Positions 50,122-62,683 of a stretch of 64,000 nt of DNA are shown one piece after another. The DNA comes from Brachynemurus nebulosus. Taxonomy: Eukaryota > Arthropoda > Insecta > Neuroptera > Myrmeleontidae. The translations under genes and the position numbers were made by a program. Every line of letters begins with the position of its first letter. The first letter of the stretch is position 1. Where the stretch lies: contig JAPWDM010000034.1 in assembly GCA_035578155.1 (NCBI GenBank), forward strand, positions 374,501 through 438,500, read 5' to 3'. The notes beneath the pieces are model-generated. The model did not search any database and was not told where the DNA came from. It saw only the letters and a program-made list of their open reading frames with translations.

Positions 50122-51473
50122 AGGTACCTAAGGCAATTAAGGCCCACCTAAGCAAAATATGCTTATTATTAATATATCTTATAAAATATCAAAAATATAG
50201 TATTTAATTATAAAAATTTACTTATTTTTTGATAAAAATTCCTAAAAAAATTAATGAATTTGTAATTATACAAGTCAAAAATTTGATTCTAAAAAGTGTC
50301 TGCAATTGGGCCTTATTTCCGACTGGTGTAGAAAATAAGGCCCACCTATTACCACTGCCTGAAATAGTACATTTATTTTTTTTTTTTAAAATTAATTGGG
50401 GGATTTTAATTACTTTAAGAATAACTTGAACTTGAAAATACTTTAAGAATAACTTGAACTTATATATCAAAATATTTTGTTATTTTTACACGTTCAAAAA
50501 AGTTTCGAAAATCCTTGAATCCCGCTTGACTGCGTGACTGTTATTGAAAACAACAATAAAAAAAATTACCTAAGTCATTATTTTTAGTTTTTAATTTTTT
50601 TATCATATTTTTCGAATAAGTCAAGTACTAGGTGTTTGAATATATTAAGTCGAAATAAATAAATATTAAATCTAAGAGTTCTTCTTAGAATTCCGAATCT
50701 CCTTGCAACCTCTCTTTGATTGCCATGTCGAGTAACATAGCGTAAGGCTGCTGCCAGTGCTTCCTCAGACCACAACGCTCTCTTCTTTTTATCAGCCATA
50801 CTTCCAAACACTAAGGAATAAAAATAAAAATTCGACCAAACCAACTAAAACTGATCTGGCATCATTAAACAAATGCAACAAATAAATCATAATTAAATGT
50901 ACTTAGTTTTTTGTCCTTTTTCCTTTTTGTTTTTTTTTATATTAGAGTAACTATAGTAATTTAAGGTTGTGCGTCTAATTTTGCTTCATTTGTTAATGAC
51001 TTCAGACCTGTTTTAATTGATTTGACTTTGTAGTGTTTGATTTTAATTGTGTTGGTAATAAAGCCCAAACAAAATTTGCATGGGCCTTATTATCAACATG
51101 TCAATATTTATGCTTATATACATTTTATATAAATACTTTAGAAATAAACTAAATTAATTGATGTAAAACGTAAAGAATATTAATTTTTTTCAGTTTTGAT
51201 AACAACTTGAAAGAAACATACCTTTAAAAAATCATTAATATAACACTCACAATGTGCACAATTTTTATATCAACGAACGAAAATGTAACCTCTAAATTTG
51301 TTTGTTAAAATATGACATGAGTTTGTTATTCTGAGTAGCTCAACTTTTGTATTTGGTTTTGAAATGATTGAAAGTTCATTTTAAACTTGTTGATAAGTTA
51401 GAGAACTTTTCTTGGTAAGAAATATAGCTAATGGGCCTTATTAGCCGCTGGGCCTTAAATGCCTTAGGTACCT
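50122..51473. mobile_element. TA-flanked pogo-like element with ATAAGGCCCA keyword repeats
   Basis: Ends AGGTACCTAAGGCA and TGCCTTAGGTACCT are exact inverted repeats with TA on both sides (50120-50121, 51474-51475). ATAAGGCCCA-like words in both orientations occur at about 50140, 50309, 50334, 51057, 51084, 51433 and 51450. A pipsqueak-type HTH relic lies on the minus strand. It is nested in the element at 49414-51754. Confidence 0.75.
50640..50806 (-). pseudogene. Pipsqueak-type HTH relic (pogo/Tigger transposase N-terminus)
   Basis: The minus frame reads M-A-D-K-K-K-R-A-L-W-S-E-E-A-L, then A-A-A-L-R-Y-V and later N-Q-R-E-V-A-R-R-F-G-I-L-R-R-T-L-R. This is the pattern W-S-E-E-x-L...A-A-x-x-F-x-I-x-R-x-T-L of HTH_psq domains, which open pogo/Tigger and Jerky-type transposases and also occur in host BTB proteins. 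The frame then loses similarity. The location inside TA-flanked inverted ends supports a transposase origin. Confidence 0.65.
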
Positions 51474-51756
51474 TACATGAGGTGGGTACAACTAGCATGA
51501 ATGATATTTAATATTGTCCCTTTCATAAATTATCATGTCCCTTTCAATATAGTCTATTGATGAAAGGGAAAAAATGCACTTTTAAAAAATTTAGAATAAT
51601 TACAACTAATAACAAAGAAATGTTTATTATTGGATTTATTTCAAGAGTAAGATAACTGAAGTTTCTAATTCCGTTCGTAAATATTCAATTTGTTATCTCG
51701 TTTATTTACTAGAACGCTTAAAACAAAAACGTCCCTTTCATGCCACTTCTCCCCTA

Positions 51757-52192
51757 ATAATATGTAAAATAAATGTAGCTAGTATGCTAGTAGTAAAATA
51801 TAAGAGTATTATACACTCTCTGTGTATTTCAGAAAAAAAAAGTTTGATAAAGAAATATAATCAACCTGTGTGTGACAAATATATTCCATTACGCGAAAGC
51901 TTTTATTGGAATTAACAGATCAGTTTTACCAATGGCACGACACAAATGGAAAAAGTTATTATATAACAATAGGTATAAGAGAATATAGGAGGCATAAGAG
52001 TATAATCTAATGAATCTAATGAATGAACAGAGAAACTAAATGAAATTAACTAACACTTCCCTTGATATATTTTGGCAGCAGAAACTCTGGAAATTAGTTC
52101 AGCAATTTATCATTTAAAATATAGATAGATGTACATTATACATTTATACATAATACATATATAATAATTAATGAATAGGACCAGATACAACA

Positions 52193-52195
<3 letters not shown>
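51757..52195. other. Unassigned spacer
   Basis: No gene or repeat identified. Confidence 0.5.

Positions 52196-52255
<60 letters not shown>
52196..52255. repeat. (TA)n microsatellite
   Basis: About 58 bp. Confidence 0.95.
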
Positions 52256-52258
<3 letters not shown>

Positions 52259-52329
52259 AAAATTTTTTTTTGGAATATTTTTTGAAAATTGTACTAGTAC
52301 TGTAAATAGTTATCGATGTAGATATCAAA

Positions 52330-52940
52330 ACAGCGATTTCTAAAATTTGTGTCTGTCAGTGTTTCTGTCTGTCTGGCTGTCTGTCTGTTCACGCATCACG
52401 CAAAAACCACTGGACGGATTTTAATGAAATTTGGTGTAATGATAACTTGGGTCAACATCTAAGATACTTTTTATTCCGGGAAAATGTCTCATTCCCACGG
52501 GAAAATGAAAAAACTATCTTGAGCATGTACATTGTACACACATTACATAAAAACTACTGGACGAATTTTAATCAAATTTGGTGTGATGATAAATTTTTAT
52601 CTGGATCAACATCTAAGATACTTTTCACTTCGAAAAAATTTCTCATTCCCATGAGAAAATGTAAAAACCATTTTGAGCATGTACACACATTACGTAAAAA
52701 TTTACATAGTTCATAATTTCATAACTATAGTAACAAAATGTAAATAAATTGAATATTATATTAAAATTTTTCTGAATCTGAAATCAAAGAAAATGTTGCT
52801 AATTGTGTACTGAAAAATACAATAAATACACAGCTGTCAATTTGGAGACAAATTAATGCATTTTGTGTTGCAAGAAACTACAAATTGGAAAAAATAAACT
52901 ACTCAACGTTTCGCGTGAACAACGTCACGGGTACGGCTAG
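52330..52940 (+). mobile_element. Helitron-like 3' part
   Basis: A GTCTGTCTGT-rich stretch is followed by AAACCACTGGACGGATTTTAA, a string typical of nonautonomous insect Helitrons. The region ends GTACGGCTAG followed by T, fitting the CTRR|T terminus with a small GC hairpin before it. A direct repeat of about 155 bp begins at about 52408 and 52552. The 5' end was not identified. Confidence 0.5.
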
Positions 52941-55140
52941 TATATAATAAGTGTAAATATGTGTAAATATGTACGTACGTAAAACCAAAGCTCTATTTTA
53001 GAAATTACTAACATATTTTGTGTAAAACATATATTTGGTTTCTGAAATACAGGTCAATTTTTTGAAAGTTTTGGCATGGTTTGTGATCAAACTGTTCAGG
53101 TACCTACTTATCAAAAAATTATTCACATACAAGTTATAGTTCTTCAAGGTATGACAAATTTTTTTTATTTCCTGGCAACTGATCTAATCGATTAGACGCC
53201 TATTGAAAAAAAAATAACATCTGTATATTACAATAATGGCAAAGCAATAATTAAACAAGCTCTTATACATAATTTTACATCTTATCAAATTTGAAACTTT
53301 ATATAAATCACTAGATCATCTGGACTAATGGTTCAGTAAAGTACAAAACATTATTAAAATCCTTCTTTTGACAAAAAAGATGGTGGTCATCTCCATGAAG
53401 TAAAATAATAATAATAAAAAAGGGAAGAACAGTTGAACTACTGAGAAAGGTACCATGAAGACCCCCGTCACGAATTTTCCAATCACGATACACACTGCTT
53501 CATTTAAGCTCAAGTTATGTGGGTGAATTGAAATAAACTGGAAATTCCTGGTGGTTATAGTAGTTAGTAGTTTATATTTTCTAAACGGCCGCATTAAGTT
53601 TATCATAAGTTTCTGTACAATAAATAAGCAGGCAATTTTTTCTAAATAGTATTTTTATTTTCTATTTTCTAGACGTTTAAGATCATAGTTTACTATTCAC
53701 TTAATATTATTCTCAATTTACACGTACTTTTTTTACGCGATAAAGAACGAGTCTGGATAAGGCCCATTTTTCGCCCATAGTATGCAATGATTATAACCGA
53801 CATGACTAAAGATAAATATTGTTAATATATGGATCGTAATTTTTTATAATCCATCTTACAGGAGTTGGGTAAAAGTGCCGATTTTAACCATCTTAGTACT
53901 TTTTTGATCATTTTTAATTTTAATCATTGCGTATAAAATTTTAATGTTAAAATAATATTTTCGTATAATTTTTTAACTTTGACATTTACACGAATAGAAT
54001 TTATGATGTCATTACGTTTATAATTTATTCATACAGTAATTTGGACATTAAATGGCCAAAAGAGGTTCACCAAAGGACCATACGTGGTAATTCTATCCTA
54101 AATATGTTAATTTCTATTGGCGACACAAAGATTCTCACTCGCGCCTCTGGTGGTAAAATTAGAACTAGCATCAAGTAAAAATATACGTATACGATTACTG
54201 GGTGATATAAAATCTAGTAATCCGCGCATAATTTATATAGTACATTTTTCTATCGACAATTAAACTTATACAAAAAGTTTTACTTGAAACAGCTTCTAAT
54301 TTAAAAAACCAGGAGCGCTCACGTAATTTTTGCGTCGCCAACAGTAATATCAATATTTATAAACATAACAACAAATTTGTAAAACTGATTTTATTTAAAA
54401 TAACTAAAGGTTGTAAAATTTATGCTAATGAAAAACAAACATATAAATAAATACATGAATAGTAGTAGTAGAATTACTGTTTCCGACAAAATTTATTTAT
54501 GTTTAAATTAAATTAAATAGTGTAGGCGCTTTGAAATGCGATACATAAATACCTACATACAATGCAAAATATTACACAACCGACAAACATAAAAGAGACA
54601 AAACATAAAAAAGAATAACACAAAAAGCTTCCATTAAATTTTTCATTTTTTTGATTTTCTTTTGTTCAAATATTGTTAGCACAAAGACCAAAATAATACT
54701 AAAAAAATATATTTGTGCTTTAAATTATTTTCATTTTTTGACGTTTCCATGCTATTAATGTGCTTAGTTTCCTGTAAAAATTATTTTAAAAATAATAACA
54801 AAAATAGGTATCAACACACTAATTCATTAATTTTGATAATTATACAAAAATACAAAAACAATTTTGTAAAACAGAACAAATTGCTAGCAAGTTTATATTT
54901 TCTAAGATTAATGTGGATTAATTATTTATTAGTCTTAATTAACGCATAGTTAACGATAATGCGATACACTGTCCTTATTAAGTTATTACACAGATCACAA
55001 ACATTAAAAATTATTTAAAGTTGATAACATAATAATTTAGTTTAATATCTTCAAAATGGAGATGCAGAAATTTGTATAATTGTAGATTACAAGCAGGGTA
55101 GAAAGTTACAAATAGGATTACCGTCATTATGACTTACTGA
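52941..55140. other. Unassigned region
   Basis: AT-rich, with no gene or inverted-end element recognised. Small frames at 53311-53606 and 54713-54949 have no recognisable domain. Confidence 0.5.
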
Positions 55141-55275
<135 letters not shown>

Positions 55276-55584
55276 CTACGTCACTATAATATTATTTATC
55301 GCTCGTTTTCTGTCTCTAACTCGTATATCAAAAATCACAATTTTCAGGAGACACAAGAAACATATTAAATACTGTATTTTCATCACTATGAATTTAAGAT
55401 TTATGTATGTTACACTTTTGATGTTTACTACCTATGTAGACATGAAGCAGTCATTTAAATATTCTAAATTACAAGCTATCGTTGTTTTCAGTAAATAAAG
55501 AGTTTGCTGTCCACTTGTTTTTTCAATATAAGAGTTTGAAATAAATCGATTTTTTATTTTCGTGCATATTCCGATAGTCTAACC

Positions 55585-55730
55585 AGTAACTTCGGTAGGA
55601 TCGGACACCTTAAACCGGGGGTGCCCACACTTTTGACACGGCAGTGTACCACAGCATTTAGTACAGTACGGCGTCAAAAGTGTGCCCCCCGGTGAGAGTG
55701 TTCGATCACTTTTTGACGCGTACTGTACTT
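55585..55730. mobile_element. Fragment of the hairpin element family seen at 26161-26371
   Basis: The centre (CCCACACTTTTGACACGG, then an inverted GTACGGCGTCAAAAGTGTG) matches the centre of the 211-bp hairpin element. The outer arms differ or are degenerate. Confidence 0.65.
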
Positions 55731-55893
55731 ATTTATATATAATATGTACTTGTTTATATAATAAATAATATTTACCAGCCCTTCAAATGAAGACTTCCCG
55801 ACGCTCCTGATCTTCCGATCTTACGGACTTCCTCTTAAATTTGCACCGACCACTACGTACCATTGGATTTGTGATGTACCTGCACCTGCGAAT

Positions 55894-58288
55894 ATAGATG
55901 TGCCAAATTCACGCGTGACCCGGTGGGTCACGCGTGACCCATCGTGATCGTGAACAATTTTTTATGATCGTGCGTGAGTGGGCGTGATCGTGACATTTAA
56001 TTTCTTGCCGTGAATATTTCGTGAGTCACGAAAAGTTAAAGACCATGAATAAAAAATTTGAAAAAGAATTTTTCTCAGTTTTAGAGAATATTAACTAAAG
56101 CAATTTGATTTTTTAACTACAAAAAAAAACTTTTATATTAGGTACTTTTTATGAGTAGATACAAGTAGGTAGAAATCCAATAACCCTTTGTACTAACAAA
56201 TTCCAGCTTTTTACCGAGATACTTGGAGTGTATACAAAATGATTTACAATTTAGAAATGTCCAACAGTGTTTATGATGTTGTTCTGATTAGTTCTTCCGT
56301 TTTAAATAATTCCTTAAATTTTTAACAAATTTCTAAAATTGGCCTGTCTCTCACGATGTGTGTATATTTGGTCTCAGTCAATGGCATTGATATATGAATA
56401 CTATAGATATCACCAGTGCAATCTTAAGTGAAGCATGAATCTCCAGTTTGTCCAAGTCAGTAGCGTCCTAAAATTATGTATATTTAAACAAAAAATTAAA
56501 CGAATTTTTCAAAATTTTTATTTTTAATTGTATTTTTGGTTACAAGAATAACTGTGATGTAAAAATATAAAAAATATATATTTATAATTATTTAATATAT
56601 TTATATTTTTTGCATTTACATACATTAAATACTTAATTAATAATTACATTAAATGTGTGTAATACATCTATATGATCCAACCTATTCGTTTTATAGCTTC
56701 TACCCAACGTTTTCGTTTCTTTTATCTTTTAGAAACCTATGACAAGTTTAAAAAAATTTAAAAACCGTATTATTCCTATTAATGATACAAACAAATAGCC
56801 TAAAAATATTGTATAACATTTCATCTGAAAATTTTGTTCATTATATTTATACTTCAAATGCATATATTTAAATTATCTTTTTAATTACAACGTTATATGC
56901 TTAACAGTGTTAATATATTCTTATGAAAAGTCAAAAAATTTTGTCATTCGTAATGGCACCGGGAAAGGTCATTAATTAATATATAAAATTAAAAAATTTG
57001 TAATACTAGACAGAAAACTGAAAAATTATTCTCTACTTTCTTTCATATATCTATTTTAAAACATACATAAGGTATATTTATTTAAAGTAGTGGAGATAGT
57101 GGAGCTACGCCCTGGCTGTTGCTAGGGTCGCCATAGTGGTTGCTAAGGACGCCATAATTTAAAATTAACAAAATTAACATTTTCTGGCATAAAAATAGAA
57201 TTTAAAATATTTCCATGCATTAGAAAAAAAAACTTATTTTAAACTGTAGATAAAATACGTAATATTTCATGATTAGTAAGTATCTGAAACTCAAGTTTTT
57301 TTAAAATTAGCTCCAATTTTAATAAGTGAGAATTAAATTCAAATATTTACTTATGTAAAAAAATGAATTCCTTCGTAGTTTTTACTCATAGATTTGGTAC
57401 AGCCAAAAGCAACGCACATAATCATTTTTAAAAAAAGTTAAAATTTTAAAATAATCACAATCAAATTTGCACAATACTAGATTAAAACCAAAGTAATATT
57501 GACGACTAATAGTCTCCAGTTGTTGTTAGTGGTGACTTCAATTGAGTGTATATAAAAAGTAGGTAGGGGCGCATCCATACTATTCATATATCAATGGTCA
57601 ATGGGTATAGTTGAAAATATTACAAGGTCAGTTATATAGTTTTGAATAGTATGATCTATCATTCTATGAAGGAATAATATAAAGAACATATGGGGTAATT
57701 TTAAGGACATATTATCTTTTTCAACATTTTAAGTTGTTTATTGTCATTATTATTTTTTTTTCAATTTTATTATTTATGTATGTATTTATAGGTACTAAAA
57801 AAATATTTTGCCACAATTTTGTTAAAAAACTACATATATATTTGATTTGGTTATGCAAAATATCATATTTATATACAAATACAGTACATTAAGAACAAAA
57901 ATTAAAAAATAAATCGCCAGATGGAAAATTTTGAAAATTTTCTCACTTTCCAGAAAAAAATTAAATAGTATATCTATATAACTTGCATCAGTATTAATCT
58001 CACTGAACCGTACTAACCGTATTTCTGATTTTATCGTGAGGACATAATTTTAACTGACTGTTTAAACGATAGTGATTTTCATTCAAAATTCCAACGATTA
58101 GATTTAAAAGTTTTTATGTTTAATTCGTAAGCGTGCGTGAGTGTGAAAGCATTAAATTTTTTTCTTCGTGATCGTGCGTGAGTGTGAAAAGAAATAAATT
58201 TTCTCGTTCGTGATTGGGCGTGAGTACAAAACCTAATTCGTGACTGTGCGTGATCGTGAGTAAAAATGTATTCACGAGCACATCTCTA
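55894..58288. mobile_element. hAT-like nonautonomous element, 2.4 kb
   Basis: Ends ATAGATGTGC and GCACATCTCTA are near-inverted. Flanks CTGCGAAT (55886-55893) and CTGCGAAC (58289-58296) are an 8-bp duplication with one mismatch, as for hAT. Subterminal regions carry many CGTGATCGTGCGTGAG-like words in both orientations. The AT-rich interior holds no recognisable transposase. Confidence 0.65.
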
Positions 58289-58692
58289 CTGCGAACTCTA
58301 GTGTCAGATAGTTGTATCTTGGTCAAGTGCGAGAGTATGCTGATAAAAATGTTAGTATTTCAAAAAATAATTTTACACAAACTACCTATACGAGGTTTTG
58401 TCAGTAAACTAAATTAGGTCATGATATACGAGTTTTATTGGATTAAAATTTTTTCCATTAACTATTTTGCAATATTTCTTAGTGCATCATATGTGGAAGT
58501 GAATTATGTACATGTATGACTTTCTAACTCAAAACCGTCAAAAAACCTTATACGAGGTTAGACAGAAAACGCGCGATATGGTACTCGTGTATTAAATAAT
58601 CATGTCACTACCATATAGCGTTATAGATTATTGTATACATATGTCTACGTAATATCTGTTATAATAGACCGGGAGGCGGTAATAAGAAAATG

Positions 58693-59256
58693 CTTACCCA
58701 TCGATTTAAAGAAAATTTTATTTTTCATCTAATAATTTACCATTCCAAGTTACTAAAATGCTTTGTCGGCCAGACCATCTCTTGTCCGGTTACGCGGGCC
58801 GACCTCGAAAAGTGGTCAAATTTTCAAGGCCCCCTTACCCATCGATTTAAACAAAATTTCATTTTTCATCTAATAGTTTACAATTTACAGTTACTAAAAT
58901 GCTTTGTCTGCCAGAGCATCTCTTGTCCGGTTACGCGGGCCGACCTCGAAAAGTGGTCAAATTTTCAAGGCCCCCTTACCCATCGATTTAAACAAAATTT
59001 CATTTTTCATCTAATAGTTTACAATTTACAGTTACTAAAATGCTTTGTCTGCCAGAGCATCTCTTGTCCGGTTACGCGGGCCGACCTCGAAAAGTGGTCA
59101 ATTTTTCGAGGCCCCCTTACCCATCGATTTAAAGAAAATTTCTTTTTTCATTTAATAGTTTATCATTCGAAGTTACTAAAATGCTTTGTCGGCCAGACCA
59201 TCTCTTGTCCGGTTACGCGGGCCGACCTCGAAAACTGATCAAAGATCATTTGAAGG
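58693..59256. repeat. Four tandem 141-bp units
   Basis: Units start at 58693, 58834, 58975 and 59116. Each contains CCCATCGATTTAAA, ATGCTTTGTC and GGGCCGACCTCGAAAA. Because 141 is divisible by three, an open frame of 182 codons runs through them with a 47-residue repeat; I regard it as incidental. Two related units lie inverted at about 62395-62690. Confidence 0.9.
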
Positions 59257-59652
59257 TCAAAAATATTTAGTCAATTAGCTCTGTAATCGCGAGGCTGACA
59301 AAAATTTTGTTAGGAACTTTTTTTGTAGATTGTGTAATTATCTATAACTTTTATTTGAAACATTTTGGCGAAAAATTAATATTTACGAAATTATGGTAAA
59401 AAAAGCTAACTAGCCAAAACGTAAGAAAATTTCAACCCATATAACTTTTCCATTTTGCATCCAAATAGAAACGTGCTTCTTAGCTTTTTTATAGAGCATT
59501 TTCTAATAAATAATTTCACCTACTTAGTTTTTTAATTGGGTATCTGTTTGCCGATTTTAAACACAGCGAAAGTGGACAAGTAAAGTATGAAGCCACAGAA
59601 AATATTGCAAAATATCGTTAAATTTTCACTTTGAAAAATACTAGTCTGATAA

Positions 59653-59949
59653 ATAAAACAAATTTTTATTACTTTGCAAAATATCACTATTTTAATTTGA
59701 CAAAACTTGTTACAAAGTTGACAGAACTTGTTACAAAGTTTTTTACAAATTTGACATGTTTCGTTCTATATGAACATCATCTGGTGTTCATATAGAACGA
59801 AACATGTCAACTTTGTAAAAAACTTTGTAACAAGTTCTGTCAACTTTGTAACAAGTTTTGTCAAAATAAAATAGTGATATTTTGCAAAGTAATAAAAATT
59901 TGTTTTATTTACAATATGGATTATCACAAAGTAACGCTCAAATCAGTGA
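59653..59949 (+). mobile_element. 297-bp hairpin insert with 13-bp target duplication
   Basis: Flanked by ACTAGTCTGATAA at 59640-59652 and 59950-59962. The inverted arm near 61990 shows the uninterrupted target, so the insertion is proven within the window. Most of it is a palindrome (about 59650-59780 and 59781-59911), then a 38-bp unpaired tail with CACAAAGTAACGCTCA. The tail matches that of the insert at 15407-15590. On the minus strand of 59753-59783 lies a CAGATGA, GTTC/GAAC stem, GAAAC, ACATGT, C order, hammerhead-like. Confidence 0.75.
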
Positions 59950-60502
59950 ACTAGTCTGATAATATATTAGCATAGACCTTTACATTACTATTAAAATTAA
60001 TAAACGAAAAATATCATATAAATAATTGTTGATTAAAACAGTTATTCGAGATCGAAAACCCCGAATATGCTTTTTTGCAAATATCTTATTTTCTGTTTGC
60101 CGTCCAACAATTATTATCATAACAAAATTTGAAAATCAACTAAAGTTTTACAACAAACATTCTTTGGACTATTTACGAAAGAGTTATAACTTCAGAGATA
60201 TTTACAACTTCGTATCAAGGCACATTGTAGTGTATACACGGATATTTTTAATGTTTCAAGTTCCAATGTGAACAATACGTACATGTGTACAGCTTGTTCA
60301 TTTCTACTTGGCGGCTGGACTTTGAACCTCACGCATATCTGTATGTGTGTTAGTGTGTATCAGCATGTGTACAGAATGTAAGTACACAAATACTACTACA
60401 GTGCTACAATACTACTTACACAAATTGGTTTCTGCGCCGATTTTGTCACCCGCCAAGTTAAACTAAAGAAGCTGTAGATACATATTAAATACACCATATA
60501 AA

Positions 60503-61699
60503 GGGGCTCCATGATGCTGGCGCACCATCTAAAAAGTTGAACATTGAAAAAATTTTGTCTAACAGGTTACAAATTGGTCATAATTGGTCACTTAGTCCAA
60601 CTAATTGGTCAGCAATAGAAAATTTTTAAATAAATTTTAAAAAATTTGTAAAAATTTCAAGGTCACTCAAAAATTTTGGCACACCATCTAAAGAAAAAGT
60701 CAGTGAGTGAATCTAGTCGATACGTTGAATTTTTCAATAGCATTAGCACCTATATTAGCATTATTTTTATGTATTAAGGCATTTTAATAAAGAACTAAAT
60801 TAGTAAAGAATTATCTATCGCTGTCCAGTTGACCTTTTATCACCAATTTCTGACCTTTTAAATGATCTAATTGGTAATTCGAAATTTCACATATGAGGCT
60901 AACATTTTTTAAATGACCTTGATAGAACTTTAAACCTTAGTAAAAAATTTTCTATCGCTGACCAATTAATCAAACCAGTTGACCTTTTATGACCAATTTC
61001 TGACCTTTTGAATGATGTAATCGAAATCTTACATCTGGGTCAATCGAAATCTTACATCTGGGTTGCTAAGATTGCGGAGCCCTTACAATGGGTCATAAGG
61101 AAATAACGTTTATTTTTCAAGAAACACAGAAAATAAAGTTGAAATAAAAACAATAAATATAATCAATGTTTGTTGATTATTTGTAATTTATTGAAAATTT
61201 TAATGAAAAGAAATAAATACATAATTTGCATAGAAAAAAATTATACTTTAATTTCAATTTTAATTTAAAATCAAATTTTTTTCTTAATAAATTATAAAAA
61301 CAATGCTAATATAATAGGCTAATAGGCTGCTCGAATACTGGTGGCTTCACCCTATTGAAAAATTCAACGTGTCGACTGTCGATTAGATTTACTGACAGCT
61401 AGATTTACCAGTAGAGATTTCGTGCATGCGTCACAGTATAAAAAAGCCTTTTTCAGTTTCTTTTAAATTCTGGGACTTGACCAATTTTTTATTTTAACTG
61501 ACCAATTATCTGGGTTTAAAATCCTAACGATTTCTCTTATTATTTTTGTATTTTTCTTTAGATGGTGTGCCAAAATTTGAGTGACCTTGAAATTTTTTTT
61601 TTTGTGAAATTAGTGGGACTAAGTGACCAATTTATGACTTATTAGACAAAATTTTGTCAATCTTCATCTTTTTAGAGGGTGTGCCAACATCATGGAGCC
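60503..61699. mobile_element. Nested element with GGCTCCATGATG ends and ATTGGTCA words
   Basis: GGCTCCATGATGCTGGCGCACC at the left and its degenerate inverse at the right define the ends. TTGGTCA/TGACCAA words and GGCACACCATCT words recur throughout in both orientations. Exact flanking duplication is unclear (AT-rich on both sides). No coding frame. Confidence 0.6.
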
Positions 61700-62683
61700 A
61701 TAGAAAGGACTTATGCACTAAAAGTAACAACACGCCTTGATATGAAACCGTAAATATCTTTGAGGTACTTTTGCGTAAATAGTCCAAAGAATCTTTTTTG
61801 TAAAAATTTAGTTAATTTACAAATTTTGTTATTATAATAATTGTTGGACGACCAACAGAAAACGAGATATTTGCAAAAGAAGCATATTCGGAATTTTCGA
61901 TCTCGTATAACTGTTTTAATCAACTATTTTTTTATATAATTTTTTTTGTTTATTGATTTTCATAGTAATGTAAAGGTCTACGCTAATATACTATCAGACT
62001 AGTATTTTTTCAAAGTGAAAATTTAACGATATTTTGCAATATTTTCTGTGGCTTCATACTTTACTTGTCCACTTTTGCTGTGTTTAAAATCGGGAAACAG
62101 ATATCGAATTAAAAAGCTAACTAGGTGAAATTATTTATTAGAAAATGCTCTATAAAAAAGCCAAGAAGCACGTTTCTATTTGGATGCAAAATAGAAAAGT
62201 TTGAAAGTTTCTTACGCTTTGGCTAGTTAGCTTTTTTACCATAATTTCTTAAATATTAATTTTTCGTCAAAATGTTTCAAATAAAAGTTATAGAAAATTA
62301 CACAATCTACAAAAAGGTTCCTTACAAAATTTTTGTCAGGCTCGCGGTTACAGAGCTAATTGAGTATATATTTTTAACCTTCAAATTATCTTTGACTACC
62401 TTTCGAGGTCGGCCCGCGCAACCGGACAAGAGATGGTCTGGCCGACAAAGCATTTTAGTAATTTCGAATGGTAAACTATTAAATGAAAAATTTTGTTTAA
62501 ATCGATGGGTAAGGAGGCCTCGAAAAATTGACCACTTTTCGAAGTCGGTCCGCGTAACGGGACCAGAGATGGTCTGGCCGACAAAGCATTTTACTAACTG
62601 CGAATGGTAAACTATGAGATGAAAAATTAAATTTTCTTTAAATCGATGAGTAAACACTTTCTTATTACTGCCTCCCGGTCTAT

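Larger units (their letters stand above)
49414..51754. mobile_element. TA-flanked element with ATGAAAGGGAC keyword repeats
   Basis: Ends GGGGAGAAGTGG and CCACTTCTCCCC with TA on both sides (49412-49413, 51755-51756). ATGAAAGGGAC-like words recur at about 49428, 49445, 49780, 49801 and, inverted or direct, at about 51513, 51535, 51552 and 51731. The element is split by another TA-flanked element at 50122-51473. Without it the length is about 987 bp. No transposase of its own. Confidence 0.75.
55296..58590. mobile_element. Third copy of the ATCGCGCG MITE family, heavily interrupted
   Basis: ATCGCTCGTTTTCTGTCTC with ACTCGTATATCAAAAA at about 55300-55350, and the inverted partner ATACGAGGTTAGACAG...CGCGCGAT at about 58550-58583, match the ends of the MITE at 47211-47550. 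Between them are a hairpin fragment at about 55585-55730 and the hAT-like element at 55894-58288. Confidence 0.55.
58664..62683. mobile_element. 4-kb palindromic element with GACCGGGAGGC ends
   Basis: GACCGGGAGGC at the left and GCCTCCCGGTC at the right are the tips of long inverted arms (about 58664-60235 and 61720-62683). The arm tips carry 141-bp repeats, four on the left and two on the right. The left arm is lengthened by a nested hairpin insert, and the loop holds another nested element. The flanks TATAATA on both sides could be a 7-bp duplication, or 3 bp if the ends begin TAGACC. No transposase was recognised. Confidence 0.75.

Noticed and set aside
53311..54949. Small open frames in the 53-55 kb region
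   Set aside because: Lengths are expected by chance in AT-rich DNA and the residues are dominated by AT-rich codons without motifs.
58690..59238. Repeat protein gene of 182 codons
   Set aside because: Explained by four tandem 141-bp DNA units with a period divisible by three; no known domain.
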